From Bacillus sp. CHD6a (lineage in GTDB: Bacteria > Bacillota > Bacilli > Bacillales > Bacillaceae_I): DNA of 64,000 nucleotides. Under the pieces are notes generated by a model. That model was not told the origin of the DNA, ran no database searches, and was given only the letters and a program-made list of their open reading frames with translations. Position numbers and translations under genes: made by a program. Positions 1-8,099 of this stretch are shown one piece after another. Each line of letters starts with the position of its first letter. The first letter of the stretch is position 1. The stretch lies in the NCBI RefSeq assembly GCF_001293645.1, contig NZ_LBMD01000010.1:62001-126000 (forward strand). The letters are read 5' to 3'.

Positions 1-78
1 CGTAAAACTAACATGATCCACTGCCACATGACCTCCAAATGCAATGGTTAAATCCTTAGTCTGTAAAATGGGATTCAA
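1..78 (-). CDS. ABC transporter ATP-binding protein, N-terminal fragment (LivG-like)
   Basis: The first 26 codons of a minus-strand gene run off the window edge. The start is TTG at 78-76, with a strong AAAAGGAGGT ribosome site at 95-86. The peptide begins MNPILQTKDLTIAFGGHVAV, the usual N-terminus of LivG/LivF-type ATPases of branched-chain amino acid ABC transporters. It lies 75 bp after the substrate-binding protein gene on the same strand, so it is probably the next gene of that operon. The Walker motifs are outside the window, so the family is inferred from the N-terminus and context. Confidence 0.75.
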   Translation of the reverse strand, partial: MNPILQTKDLTIAFGGHVAVDHVSFT

Positions 79-153
79 ATTGTGTACCTCCTTTTAATGA
101 TATTTAATAACACGAAGGAACTTTAGAGCATCGCTCCAAAGTTCCACTTCTAC

Positions 154-1377
154 TTATTGATTGTTACGGATTGGAGGAGCTGTTTCCTCCGGAGATAGCT
201 CCCTCATTAACACAGGTACTGGATAGTCGAATCCATCCACTTTCTCTAGACGCACAGCATATAAAGTTTGCATCGCTTGATGATCCTCAGGTCGGAACGT
301 CATTTGACCTTTTGGTGTATCAAAGCTCATTCCTTCCATTGTTTCTATGATTAAATCGGAATCCGTATCCCCCTCTGTTTTCTTTAGTGCTTCCACGATA
401 GCGATGGCAGCCGTCATTCCGCCTGGAGTAAACAAGTCTGGAACTTCTCCGTTGAATTTTTCTTTATGTTTTTCCACTAACCAATCATTAATTGGATTAT
501 CAGGAAGTGTATGGTAGTAAACGGAGAACCCTTCCATACCAATCAACTGTTCCATTGTGTATAAGGCTGCAATATCAGGAGCACCCGTAGAAATCTTGAT
601 TCCTCTTTCTTGTACTTTCATATCGGAAATCTGATTCCAAGGAGAATTCGCACCTGCCCATACAACAAAAAGATAGTCAGGGTCTGCATCCAAAATCTTT
701 TGAATATTGGATGTAAAATCAGTTGCAGCAGGATCTGCATATTCTTCTAGAACAATTTCAGCACCAAGTTCCATTGCTGCTTCTTTGAAAGCCGCCACTC
801 CATCATGGCCAAAAGAATAATCTGGTGCCAATGTCGCAATCTTCACTCCATCTCCTGCAATCGCAGCTGCTCCAGCCACTGCATCTTGAGAGGAATTTCG
901 TGCTGTACGGAAAATATATTTGTTCCAATCTGCTCCTGTAATACTATCGGCCACTGCTGGTTCCACCAACATCACCTTTTCATACTCTTCTGCAAGAGGC
1001 AGTACCGCTAAAGTGTCTCCAGAGCTTGAAGATCCGACTAGGAAATCTACCTCATCTTCTTCCAATAGTTTAGTCGCTTTTTGAATCGCCACTTCCGGTT
1101 TTGTTTCAGTGTCTTCCACTACAAACTCTATCTTATGACCGTTTACTTCCATTGTTCCTTCTGTTGCATATTCAAGACCAAGTTCAAAGCCCTGAACCGT
1201 TTGCTTACCATACGTTTCAAGCGCACCAGTTAAGGAGGCGAGCACACCTACCTTGATTACTTTTTGATCACCGTCACCACTTGAATCTGTTTCCGTTCCG
1301 GCATTGCTGTCGCTACAGCCAGCCAACACCAACATCATTGCACACACAAGCAGAAATCCTGTCTTCCACTTTTTCAT
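154..1377 (-). CDS. ABC transporter substrate-binding lipoprotein (branched-chain amino acid / amide type)
   Basis: A 407-residue secreted lipoprotein. It has a lysine-rich start, a hydrophobic core and the lipobox LAGC with Cys21 as the lipidation site, followed by an acidic Ser/Gly linker. The mature part (VIKVGVLASLTGALETYGKQ) is typical of LivJ/periplasmic-binding type 1 proteins, which bind leucine/isoleucine/valine or amides, urea and similar ligands outside the membrane. The ligand cannot be read from sequence. It is followed by the ATPase gene at the window edge; the permeases must lie beyond. The large minus-strand regulator upstream may control it (inference from position). Confidence 0.85.
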   Translation of the reverse strand: MKKWKTGFLLVCAMMLVLAGCSDSNAGTETDSSGDGDQKVIKVGVLASLTGALETYGKQTVQGFELGLEYATEGTMEVNGHKIEFVVEDTETKPEVAIQKATKLLEEDEVDFLVGSSSSGDTLAVLPLAEEYEKVMLVEPAVADSITGADWNKYIFRTARNSSQDAVAGAAAIAGDGVKIATLAPDYSFGHDGVAAFKEAAMELGAEIVLEEYADPAATDFTSNIQKILDADPDYLFVVWAGANSPWNQISDMKVQERGIKISTGAPDIAALYTMEQLIGMEGFSVYYHTLPDNPINDWLVEKHKEKFNGEVPDLFTPGGMTAAIAIVEALKKTEGDTDSDLIIETMEGMSFDTPKGQMTFRPEDHQAMQTLYAVRLEKVDGFDYPVPVLMRELSPEETAPPIRNNQ

Positions 1378-1509
1378 TTCCCTTCCCCCTTAACCCATTA
1401 ATGTGTTTAAGTTGTATTTTCAGCTTAAGACGAGGTGGTTACAAATGGGTTACAAAGCAAAGCCTGCTACACGAAAAACAACCGCCCGGTTCTTTTTTAG
1501 TTGTTGGTT

Positions 1510-2012
1510 ATTCTCCGCTGTTGATCTCCGCAAATGACTTCGCCTTCCTAGGGGCGGTTGCTTGAGCCTCCTTGCTCCGCTAGAAGCTGCTGAAAAAGTC
1601 TTTGACTTAAGATGTTGTTTAGACACCGCTGTTCATTTCCGCAAATGGCTTCGTTTTCCTAGGGGCGGTGCTTGAGCCTCCTCGCTCCGCTGCGGGGTCT
1701 CAAGCTACCGCTATCTCCCTCAGGACAAGGAAGGCTCCGGCAGCAATACATCGCACGAAGAAAATGCGTAGCATTTTCGAGGAGTCTTCGCCTTTTGCTC
1801 CAATCAACAGCTATTAATTACTAGTAGAAAGAGTTTATGTACTTTCTGTTACACTGGTTAGATACCTTTTTATAACCTCTAAGGTAAATGAAGTAGTTTT
1901 GTTGATTGGAGTGGAAGGCGCATAGACGCCCGAGGGAGGATGGGACAGGTGAGAGCCGTGGAGGCTCACGGACCGCCCGCAGGCAAGTGAAGCGCGTGAA
2001 ACGGAAATCAAC
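1510..2012. repeat. Intergenic hairpin-repeat cluster 1
   Basis: This fills most of the 685-bp gap between the binding protein and the regulator. A minus-oriented hairpin element (1628-1811) has arms reading GCTGTTGATT-GGA-GC and GC-GGA-AATGAACAGC on the minus strand. Its apex carries an extra palindrome, GAAAATGC-TAC-GCATTTTC (1760-1778). A right-end remnant of the nested TIR module (CTGAAAAAGTC at about 1580) and a second partial hairpin end (1510-1576) lie beside it. After a roughly 90-bp AT-rich spacer, a plus-oriented hairpin occupies 1901-2012, with arms GTTGATT and AATCAAC. No coding capacity is evident. It is the same family as the other eight clusters. Confidence 0.85.
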
Positions 2013-2041
2013 TGTTTAAAAAACTCTTTCTTATCTTAAAA

Positions 2042-2064
2042 AACCCCACCATCAAGGCGGGGTT
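2042..2064 (-). terminator. Rho-independent terminator of the regulator gene
   Basis: On the minus strand AACCCC, a short GC-rich loop region and GGGGTT are followed by a T run. It overlaps the stop codon of the 1072-residue regulator. Confidence 0.75.
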
Positions 2065-5000
2065 AGTTGGCTTTTCCAAGCACCATATCGTACATTTTCT
2101 TCGTCGAGAACATTGGTTCTACGCCCAGCTCACTTTCCAAATAGTGTTTGCACTTTGCAAACCATTTCATGGCTTGTGAACGATTGTTTTTGTGATAATA
2201 ACAAAACATAAGCAAGCGATAAGCTTCTTCCCAAGTCGGGTCCTTATCAATAACTCTCTCACATAACTGTATGGCGGAATCAAATTCCTTCCTTGCCACC
2301 AAAAGCTGTGCAAGCTTTTCACTGCACCGCAGATAGTAGACCAGTAGTCTCTCCCTTTCGTTTAAACACCAGTCTGCATATTTTTGGTCGGGAAGGAAAT
2401 CTCCCTTATATAAAGCCAATGCTTTTTCTAAATAATTTATAGCATTTGCAGGCTCCTGTTCTTCTAGTCCTGCTGATGCATAGCTTTCAAATTCACTACA
2501 ATCCAGAACATAGCCGCAGCTTGAGTTCAACCCATATGAATTCCCCTCTCTTTGAATAAAGAAAGGCTCCGTTCTAGCTTTTCTCACGGGTTCCAATGCA
2601 TTGTTCAGTGCATTTAGTGCTACTTTAAAGTCTCTCGTTACCGTTTTCTCAGGAGCATTTGGCCAAAGGGCTGAAAAAATTTCATCTTTAACTAATTGCT
2701 TGTTTCTTTTTGTTACAAAGAATTCCAGAAGCTCTTTTGCTTTAGCTCGCTGCCAATCTTTTGAACCTACCTCTTTTTGACCGAGCCAAACTTTAAAATT
2801 CCCAAGTGTTTGGATTTTTAACGTGTATCCCGGATGATTCTGGATATTAGAAAAGCCAAGCTCATTCAACAAAGACGAAACGTATGCAGGCTGAATTTCC
2901 CTATTTTGTGCTTCCATAAGAAGGGGAGTGAATTGTTGAAGATCGTTTGGCCCAAAAGTGGTTCTGTTAGATAGTATGTATTCATAGTTGCCAGTTTGTA
3001 AGAAGTTCAAAAATACATTCATGGATTGTGTAAACTCTTTCCACTCCTGCCGTTCATAGTAGTAGAATGCCTTCCAGAAAGACAGCAACAATTCTGCATA
3101 CTGATCCCCACAGTTACGCAAAAGCCTGCTTGCACGGATCCCGTAATATTCTGCCCTATCCCACTTTCTATGGTGAAGACTAGCTATTTTCATTGCAAGA
3201 TAGATGAGTCCAGAAAGCCAGTTATCTTTTACTTCTTCCGTTTCTTTCAATGCCTCTTCTCCACAAAGTATTGCTTTCTCATAGGCACCTTGATTGGTGT
3301 GCAATATACATAAGCCCATATTTGCTTCTGCTTTTCCTCTTGACACATTCAGTTCTTCCATAATTTCCAATGCAGTTTGATAACATTCCTTAGCAAGCGC
3401 ACTATCATAAATCTCCATAAGCTGAACAGCATGACCTAAGCGAATCCAGCCACAAGCCTCTACAAAAGGAGCTTGAAGCTTAATGCCTTGTTTTATTCCT
3501 GCATCAGCCAATTTTTTTGCCTGGTCTGCATTTCCCATAAATGCTTCCACCAATGATAATAGGAGATCTGTCTCGCGGTGTGACTGTTGCAGTGTCCCTT
3601 TTGTGTGATCTTTCTTCTTATGGAGAAGGAGTTTTTTCGCTCTATGAAGGTTTCCTGAACGCAAGAGGATTCGTGCTTCGAGGTTTCCTGCCTCCTCCTG
3701 TTTATAAACAACATCAAGCTTATCGAACCATTGCAGTGCTTTTGGTGCATGCCCTTTATTCAAGAAATTCTCGGCCATGATGGCATATAACTGATTTTCT
3801 TCCTTCTTTTCAATGGGGCATGCTTCTATTAGCAAAATCGCTTCAGACAGGACTCTTTCTGCTTTAATCGGTTGGATAGTGTCAAGATAGATTTTGGCAA
3901 TTCCTTTCAAAGATCTTATGATTACAAGGATATCTCCGGACTTTCTGGCAGCATCCAGTCCATTTCTATATGCCGTTTCTGCTTCCTCATAAAGACATCG
4001 GTAACGAAGAATCTCTCCTTGTATAAACCAAAGCATATAATATCTACCTTTTATTTCATCAGAAATTCTATGCAATTTTTCCAAGACATAAGAAAGTTGT
4101 CCTTGTTCCATCAATTGAATTCCATGCTCATGAATAAGAACGCCGATAGAGGAGTAATCGGTTATCTTTTCAAAATGTGAGATTGCCGGAAGAATGTCCC
4201 GCTGTTTCATATACCATCTTGCACAGCGTTTATGTAAAAGCAGGAATTGTTCTTCTTGCCTTATGAATCTTCTTTCGAGAAATTCTTTAAAAAGGGCATG
4301 ATAACGGTATTGGCTTTTTCCTGTTACGGTTATAAACAGATGACGCTCTGCCAGGGACTGCAAGATATAGTTAGACCCGTTTATGCCCAAAACCTCATCA
4401 CACATTTCCCCTGTAAGCATATCCATGATAGAGGTTTGTTCCAAGAACTGCTGAATCATTGGTGTCTGCTTCATGAACACTTCCGTTGCCAAGTACTTGA
4501 ATAGGTCTTCCAATTTCCCTTGCGTTGTGACCAAGCCAACTGTGGATGTTTCTTCTGCAAGCCTTTGACTCAATAGACCTAACGCCATGACCCAGCCTTC
4601 TGATAAGGAGTAAATTTGTTCAATATCGTCATCTTCCACTTCTAACATATAAATATCTTCAAGGAGCACTTCCACCTCTTCCCTGGAAAACTTGAGATCT
4701 TCTTCTGTTATTTCTAAGAGTTCATTTTTCACCTTCATTGCCGTAATAACATCCCAACCCGGCCTTTCCCTTGTGATGAGAATGACATGAAGATTACTCG
4801 GGAAATGCTGTAGCAACCAATGAAACCATGTAACGATGTCAGGGTTTTTCTGTACAAAGTGAAAATCATCAATAATTAAAACGAGAGATCCATCTATATG
4901 CGCTATTTCATTAATAAACAGTGAGCATAGATCCTGGATTTCCTCCTCTCGAATATAACGGTCCATCTTGTTCAAATAACTTAATATACCTTCTCCAAAT

Positions 5001-5281
5001 TGATTTTTAATCGTTCTGATGGAGTGGACAACATATCGTAGAAAGGGGATTAATTCATCATCAAAATCCGTTGCGGTGTACCAACAGGAGAGGGCATCAA
5101 AAGTAGGTGCGAAGGAGGCAACAATTGTGCTCTTTCCGTATCCCGGACCTGAGTGAACAACGGTGACACCGAAGTTGGTAACCGCTTTCATTTTTCTGGC
5201 TATTTTTACTCTTCTAAGAACATGTTCTTTGACTGTAGGTATCGTGATCTTAGTCTGCACTACAGTTTCTTGAGGAAGCAT
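2063..5281 (-). CDS. Large ATP-dependent transcriptional activator (MalT-like STAND ATPase with C-terminal BTAD/SARP-type region)
   Basis: A 1072-residue cytoplasmic protein. The N-terminal ATPase has a Walker A GPGYGKST at residues 45-52 and a Walker B-like LVLIIDDFHF near 135. A long helical TPR-like region follows (about 350-790). From about 820 a winged-helix domain (IQTLGNFKVWLG...QRAKAKELLEFF) leads into a bacterial transcriptional activator (BTAD) domain with further TPR-like helices. This is the MalT body with its DNA-binding part of SARP/DnrI type instead of a LuxR helix-turn-helix. The ATG has a GGAGGAGAGG ribosome site. It lies next to the amino-acid-type ABC transporter, which is a likely target (inference). 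The inducer is unknown. Confidence 0.8.
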   Translation of the reverse strand: MLPQETVVQTKITIPTVKEHVLRRVKIARKMKAVTNFGVTVVHSGPGYGKSTIVASFAPTFDALSCWYTATDFDDELIPFLRYVVHSIRTIKNQFGEGILSYLNKMDRYIREEEIQDLCSLFINEIAHIDGSLVLIIDDFHFVQKNPDIVTWFHWLLQHFPSNLHVILITRERPGWDVITAMKVKNELLEITEEDLKFSREEVEVLLEDIYMLEVEDDDIEQIYSLSEGWVMALGLLSQRLAEETSTVGLVTTQGKLEDLFKYLATEVFMKQTPMIQQFLEQTSIMDMLTGEMCDEVLGINGSNYILQSLAERHLFITVTGKSQYRYHALFKEFLERRFIRQEEQFLLLHKRCARWYMKQRDILPAISHFEKITDYSSIGVLIHEHGIQLMEQGQLSYVLEKLHRISDEIKGRYYMLWFIQGEILRYRCLYEEAETAYRNGLDAARKSGDILVIIRSLKGIAKIYLDTIQPIKAERVLSEAILLIEACPIEKKEENQLYAIMAENFLNKGHAPKALQWFDKLDVVYKQEEAGNLEARILLRSGNLHRAKKLLLHKKKDHTKGTLQQSHRETDLLLSLVEAFMGNADQAKKLADAGIKQGIKLQAPFVEACGWIRLGHAVQLMEIYDSALAKECYQTALEIMEELNVSRGKAEANMGLCILHTNQGAYEKAILCGEEALKETEEVKDNWLSGLIYLAMKIASLHHRKWDRAEYYGIRASRLLRNCGDQYAELLLSFWKAFYYYERQEWKEFTQSMNVFLNFLQTGNYEYILSNRTTFGPNDLQQFTPLLMEAQNREIQPAYVSSLLNELGFSNIQNHPGYTLKIQTLGNFKVWLGQKEVGSKDWQRAKAKELLEFFVTKRNKQLVKDEIFSALWPNAPEKTVTRDFKVALNALNNALEPVRKARTEPFFIQREGNSYGLNSSCGYVLDCSEFESYASAGLEEQEPANAINYLEKALALYKGDFLPDQKYADWCLNERERLLVYYLRCSEKLAQLLVARKEFDSAIQLCERVIDKDPTWEEAYRLLMFCYYHKNNRSQAMKWFAKCKHYLESELGVEPMFSTKKMYDMVLGKAN

Positions 5282-5357
5282 CTACCTCTCCTCCTTTTTT
5301 CTGAATTTTAAATCTATTACTTTCTATTATAATGATTGGGGAGTATAAAAACATCAA

Positions 5358-5391
5358 AAAGAACAGCTAATCTTAACAAAAGCTGTTCTTT
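5358..5391 (-). terminator. Terminator after signal peptidase gene
   Basis: An 11-bp stem AAAGAACAGCT / AGCTGTTCTTT with a 12-nt loop. On the minus strand it is followed by a T-rich tract, and it overlaps the stop codon of the signal peptidase gene. Confidence 0.8.
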
Positions 5392-5947
5392 ACTTGAAAG
5401 TCGTATTAAATTCATTAAACGGCCAGTAACGGACATGGACTTTTCCAACGATGTCCTCTATTTTTACAAAACCAAAATGCCTGCTGTCTAAGCTGTTTAA
5501 TCTGTTATCTCCTATTACAAATACATGTCCTTTCGGTACTTCTTCTTCGCCCGTTAACTCTTCTAGCGAAAAATCTCCTGTAAAGTTTCCGCCAAATATC
5601 TTTAAATTTTCAGGAGAGATGAAAGGCTCTGTCACAAGCTCTCCATTTACATAAAGCATATCTTGCTTGTATTCAATTTGGTCGCCAGGCAACCCGATTA
5701 CTCTTTTTACATAATGGATATCGGCATCTTCTTGTTGAAAAACAACGACATCAAATCGTTCTGGCTTGGTAAAGGAGTAAACCATTTTATTGACCATCAG
5801 GAAATTTCCCTGCTCCAATGTAGGATTCATAGAATGCCCTTCTACAATATAATTAGAAAAGAAAAGCGCACGAATCATAAGCACCAAAAGGAATGTGACT
5901 ACCAACCATTTCATTGCTGATTTACGTTTTGTGATCTTTTCTTTCAA
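5390..5947 (-). CDS. sipV: Type I signal peptidase (SipS/T/V family)
   Basis: A 185-residue membrane enzyme that removes signal peptides from secreted proteins on the outer face of the membrane. There is one N-terminal transmembrane helix (about 13-31). It is followed by the catalytic Ser39 box GHSMNPTL, the catalytic Lys81 in YVKRVIGLPGD, and the GHVFVIGDNR box with the SLDSRHFG segment. Length and motifs match the Gram-positive S26A family. The start is TTG after a CGGGGGTT ribosome site. The neighbour yhjE-like gene is upstream on the same strand, as in B. subtilis, which favours the sipV position; sequence alone does not separate SipS, T and V. Confidence 0.85.
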   Translation of the reverse strand: MKEKITKRKSAMKWLVVTFLLVLMIRALFFSNYIVEGHSMNPTLEQGNFLMVNKMVYSFTKPERFDVVVFQQEDADIHYVKRVIGLPGDQIEYKQDMLYVNGELVTEPFISPENLKIFGGNFTGDFSLEELTGEEEVPKGHVFVIGDNRLNSLDSRHFGFVKIEDIVGKVHVRYWPFNEFNTTFK

Positions 5948-6026
5948 CTCATAACCCCCGGAATTCTATCTAGGTCTTTTGTACGTTAATATTATCATAA
6001 TATACTGAATTTTTACAAACAATTGT

Positions 6027-6632
6027 TTATTTTTCACCTGATAGTTGTAGACGAAGTTCTACTTTTTTACCGATAAACCATAAAACTAACATAATAGTAA
6101 TGGCAATAGCTGTTTTTATCGGGGCGCGAATAAAGGAAATGATGTCATACCCAATATAACTGATGGTAAAAATCATCACCATTTTACCAGCTACCAGCGC
6201 CAGAAAAAATTGATAAAATTTAATTTTTGAGAGACCGGCAACCACGTTGATTAAGAAAGATGGGGTAAAAGGAAAACTTAGCAAAAGGAAGATAGGGCCG
6301 AAGCCATGTCTCTCAATCCATGACATCATTTTTCTAATCTTTTCTTTTCTAAGCAACGCCTGTATTCTTCGGCTTCTTTTCAATTTATGAACAAAATAGT
6401 ATACAATTACTGCTCCGACTACAGACCCTGTCCAAGATATTAAAAAACCGAACCAAAGACCAAAAGCAGCAGCATTTGCCATGACAATTACAATCAATGG
6501 GAGAAAAGGAAGAAAAGCTTCGAGCACCACAAACAGGAAACCAGGCAGCGGTCCAAACGATTGATACTCCTCCAATATCTCCAGTAGATTCTCCATTGTC
6601 AGTAATTCTTTCATATAATCAATAAATTCCAT
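6027..6632 (-). CDS. yhjE: VTT-domain (TVP38/TMEM64, DedA-like) membrane protein YhjE
   Basis: A 201-residue integral membrane protein with about five hydrophobic segments. The central GPIFLLLSFPFTPSFLINVVAGLS region is typical of the VTT/SNARE-associated Golgi (DedA superfamily) fold, whose members act in lipid movement or membrane homeostasis. The start ATG has GTGGAGATAGTGTA before it. It lies 79 bp upstream of the signal peptidase gene on the same strand, matching B. subtilis yhjE-sipV order. Substrate and exact role are unknown. Confidence 0.75.
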   Translation of the reverse strand: MEFIDYMKELLTMENLLEILEEYQSFGPLPGFLFVVLEAFLPFLPLIVIVMANAAAFGLWFGFLISWTGSVVGAVIVYYFVHKLKRSRRIQALLRKEKIRKMMSWIERHGFGPIFLLLSFPFTPSFLINVVAGLSKIKFYQFFLALVAGKMVMIFTISYIGYDIISFIRAPIKTAIAITIMLVLWFIGKKVELRLQLSGEK

Positions 6633-6721
6633 TACACTATCTCCACTTCTCTGCTAGTCATCTTTCTCTATTGTACTAATTATTCCTTTAATGTCCCATT
6701 AAATAACCTCATTTTCAAATT

Positions 6722-7645
6722 TTACTCTGTTAAACAGCCAAACTTTTCATTATGTAATTTCTCAAACACAAATATGCTTTTATAAAATGCCTCACTAAAT
6801 TCTTCTCCATCCTCCAATGACCAGCAGATAGAAAGTACAGAATGTGCAAACCCCCATGCAAAAATTCTTCTTTCATTCAGTTTCAATTTATCCACCAGAA
6901 CGGCTATTCTTTTTGATAGAATTGCCTCTAAATTTTGATCATCTGGAAGATTGTTTAAAAGAAATTGAATCGTATCATATTCACGTTCTCCGACCAAACC
7001 TTTAGGGTCGATGGCTATCCATGATGATTCTGCCTTTAAAATATTGTAATGGTGCAGGTCTCCATGCAGGATATATCTTTTATTTTTTTCATCGAGCAAG
7101 CTTCGAAACGTACGAATAGCTTTTAACAGAATGTCTCGAGTAATCGGAGCTTTACCTGCTGGATGTTCGTTGAAAAAATGATGGAGACCGCGCTCTCTGT
7201 CTTCAATAAGAGGAAGATTAGAATAGGATGTATCTGGTACCCACAATGATTTCATGATTCCAGCAGCAATCTTGGTTGCTTCTATGTCATCTCCCAATGT
7301 GGCAAGCGTATCGCCTGGAGTAAGTTGTTCTATAATCAATATTCCACGATCTATTTCCATGTCTATAATCCGAACTATGCCTTCACCAGCAAAATACCTT
7401 AACGCGTCCACTTCAGAATAAAATTCCTTGCTTGGAACAGAGAGTTTCAGGACAACCTGGCCCCCACCTTGTTTCTTGGCAGGAGCCACAAAATTATATG
7501 AAAGCTCAAAGGGAGGAAGAATCTTCAGACTCCACTTCTTCTCACAGTAATGTATTAAGGAGTCAAAGTTCTGTAACCACTCTTCCCCCTTTTCTTGATG
7601 GATGTTTCTGATTGTCTGCATATATTTTGGTGGGAGATTCACCAT
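6722..7645 (-). CDS. Aminoglycoside/hydroxyurea-type phosphotransferase (APH(6)-like kinase)
   Basis: About 307 residues when started at the ATG at 7645, which has AGAGGAATAGGAAC before it. A longer in-frame start at 7705 would lie inside the upstream gene and is less likely. The C-lobe holds the kinase loop HGDLHHYNIL and AIDPKGLVGEREYD, the signature of the streptomycin 6-phosphotransferase / hydroxyurea kinase family. KLSVPSKEFYSEVDALRYF is the N-lobe ATP-binding Lys-Glu region. It starts 4 bp after the VOC gene, so the two are probably co-transcribed. Whether it gives antibiotic resistance or acts on a cellular metabolite cannot be told; chromosomal copies in bacilli are often of unknown substrate. 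Confidence 0.75.
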   Translation of the reverse strand: MVNLPPKYMQTIRNIHQEKGEEWLQNFDSLIHYCEKKWSLKILPPFELSYNFVAPAKKQGGGQVVLKLSVPSKEFYSEVDALRYFAGEGIVRIIDMEIDRGILIIEQLTPGDTLATLGDDIEATKIAAGIMKSLWVPDTSYSNLPLIEDRERGLHHFFNEHPAGKAPITRDILLKAIRTFRSLLDEKNKRYILHGDLHHYNILKAESSWIAIDPKGLVGEREYDTIQFLLNNLPDDQNLEAILSKRIAVLVDKLKLNERRIFAWGFAHSVLSICWSLEDGEEFSEAFYKSIFVFEKLHNEKFGCLTE

Positions 7646-7649
7646 GTTC

Positions 7650-8018
7650 CTATTCCTCTCGCTGGGTAAATGCCCATCGATGACCATCTGGATCGGCCAA
7701 CTCAAACTGGATGTCTCCCCATGGACGAATTACCGGCTCCGTTAGTGTATTATTACCATTTTGATGGTCTATTGGTGTGAGTCCGTTTTCTTGAACAAAG
7801 CGGAATAGTTCCTTCACATTTTGGACTGCGGCATGTACCTCGGTAATGCCTGGATTTGTTTCGTCTGTCGGGTGAAGCATAATCAAGCCGCTACCCAGGT
7901 GGAACCAGTGCATCCCTTCATAGCCGTGTGAGTATTGGAACCCTGCATTCGTGTACCATTCCTTGGAGCTTTCCGTATCTTTGCAAAATAGAACAATGTG
8001 ATCGAGACTTTTTATCAT
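7650..8018 (-). CDS. VOC family (glyoxalase/bleomycin resistance/dioxygenase) protein
   Basis: A 122-residue single VOC domain. It has MIKSLDHIVLFCKDTESSKEWY at the start, the typical first beta-strand His, and FELADPDGHRWAFTQ at the end. The start ATG follows AAGGAGGAGAATCATAC. Such proteins are metal-dependent small enzymes or binding proteins; substrate unknown. It is paired with the kinase gene downstream (4-bp gap), which suggests a shared small-molecule or resistance role (inference). Confidence 0.8.
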   Translation of the reverse strand: MIKSLDHIVLFCKDTESSKEWYTNAGFQYSHGYEGMHWFHLGSGLIMLHPTDETNPGITEVHAAVQNVKELFRFVQENGLTPIDHQNGNNTLTEPVIRPWGDIQFELADPDGHRWAFTQREE

Positions 8019-8056
8019 GTATGATTCTCCTCCTTAATTTATCTTTCAGTAAAAAC

Positions 8057-8082
8057 GAAGCTCTCCCAAAAGGAAGAGCCTC
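8057..8082 (-). terminator. Terminator after S9 peptidase gene
   Basis: The minus strand reads GAGGCTCTTCC, a TTTT loop and GGGAGAGCTTC, then GTTTTT. It lies just past the stop codon of the prolyl oligopeptidase gene. Confidence 0.8.
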
Positions 8083-8099
8083 GCATGCTTTCTACTTTA

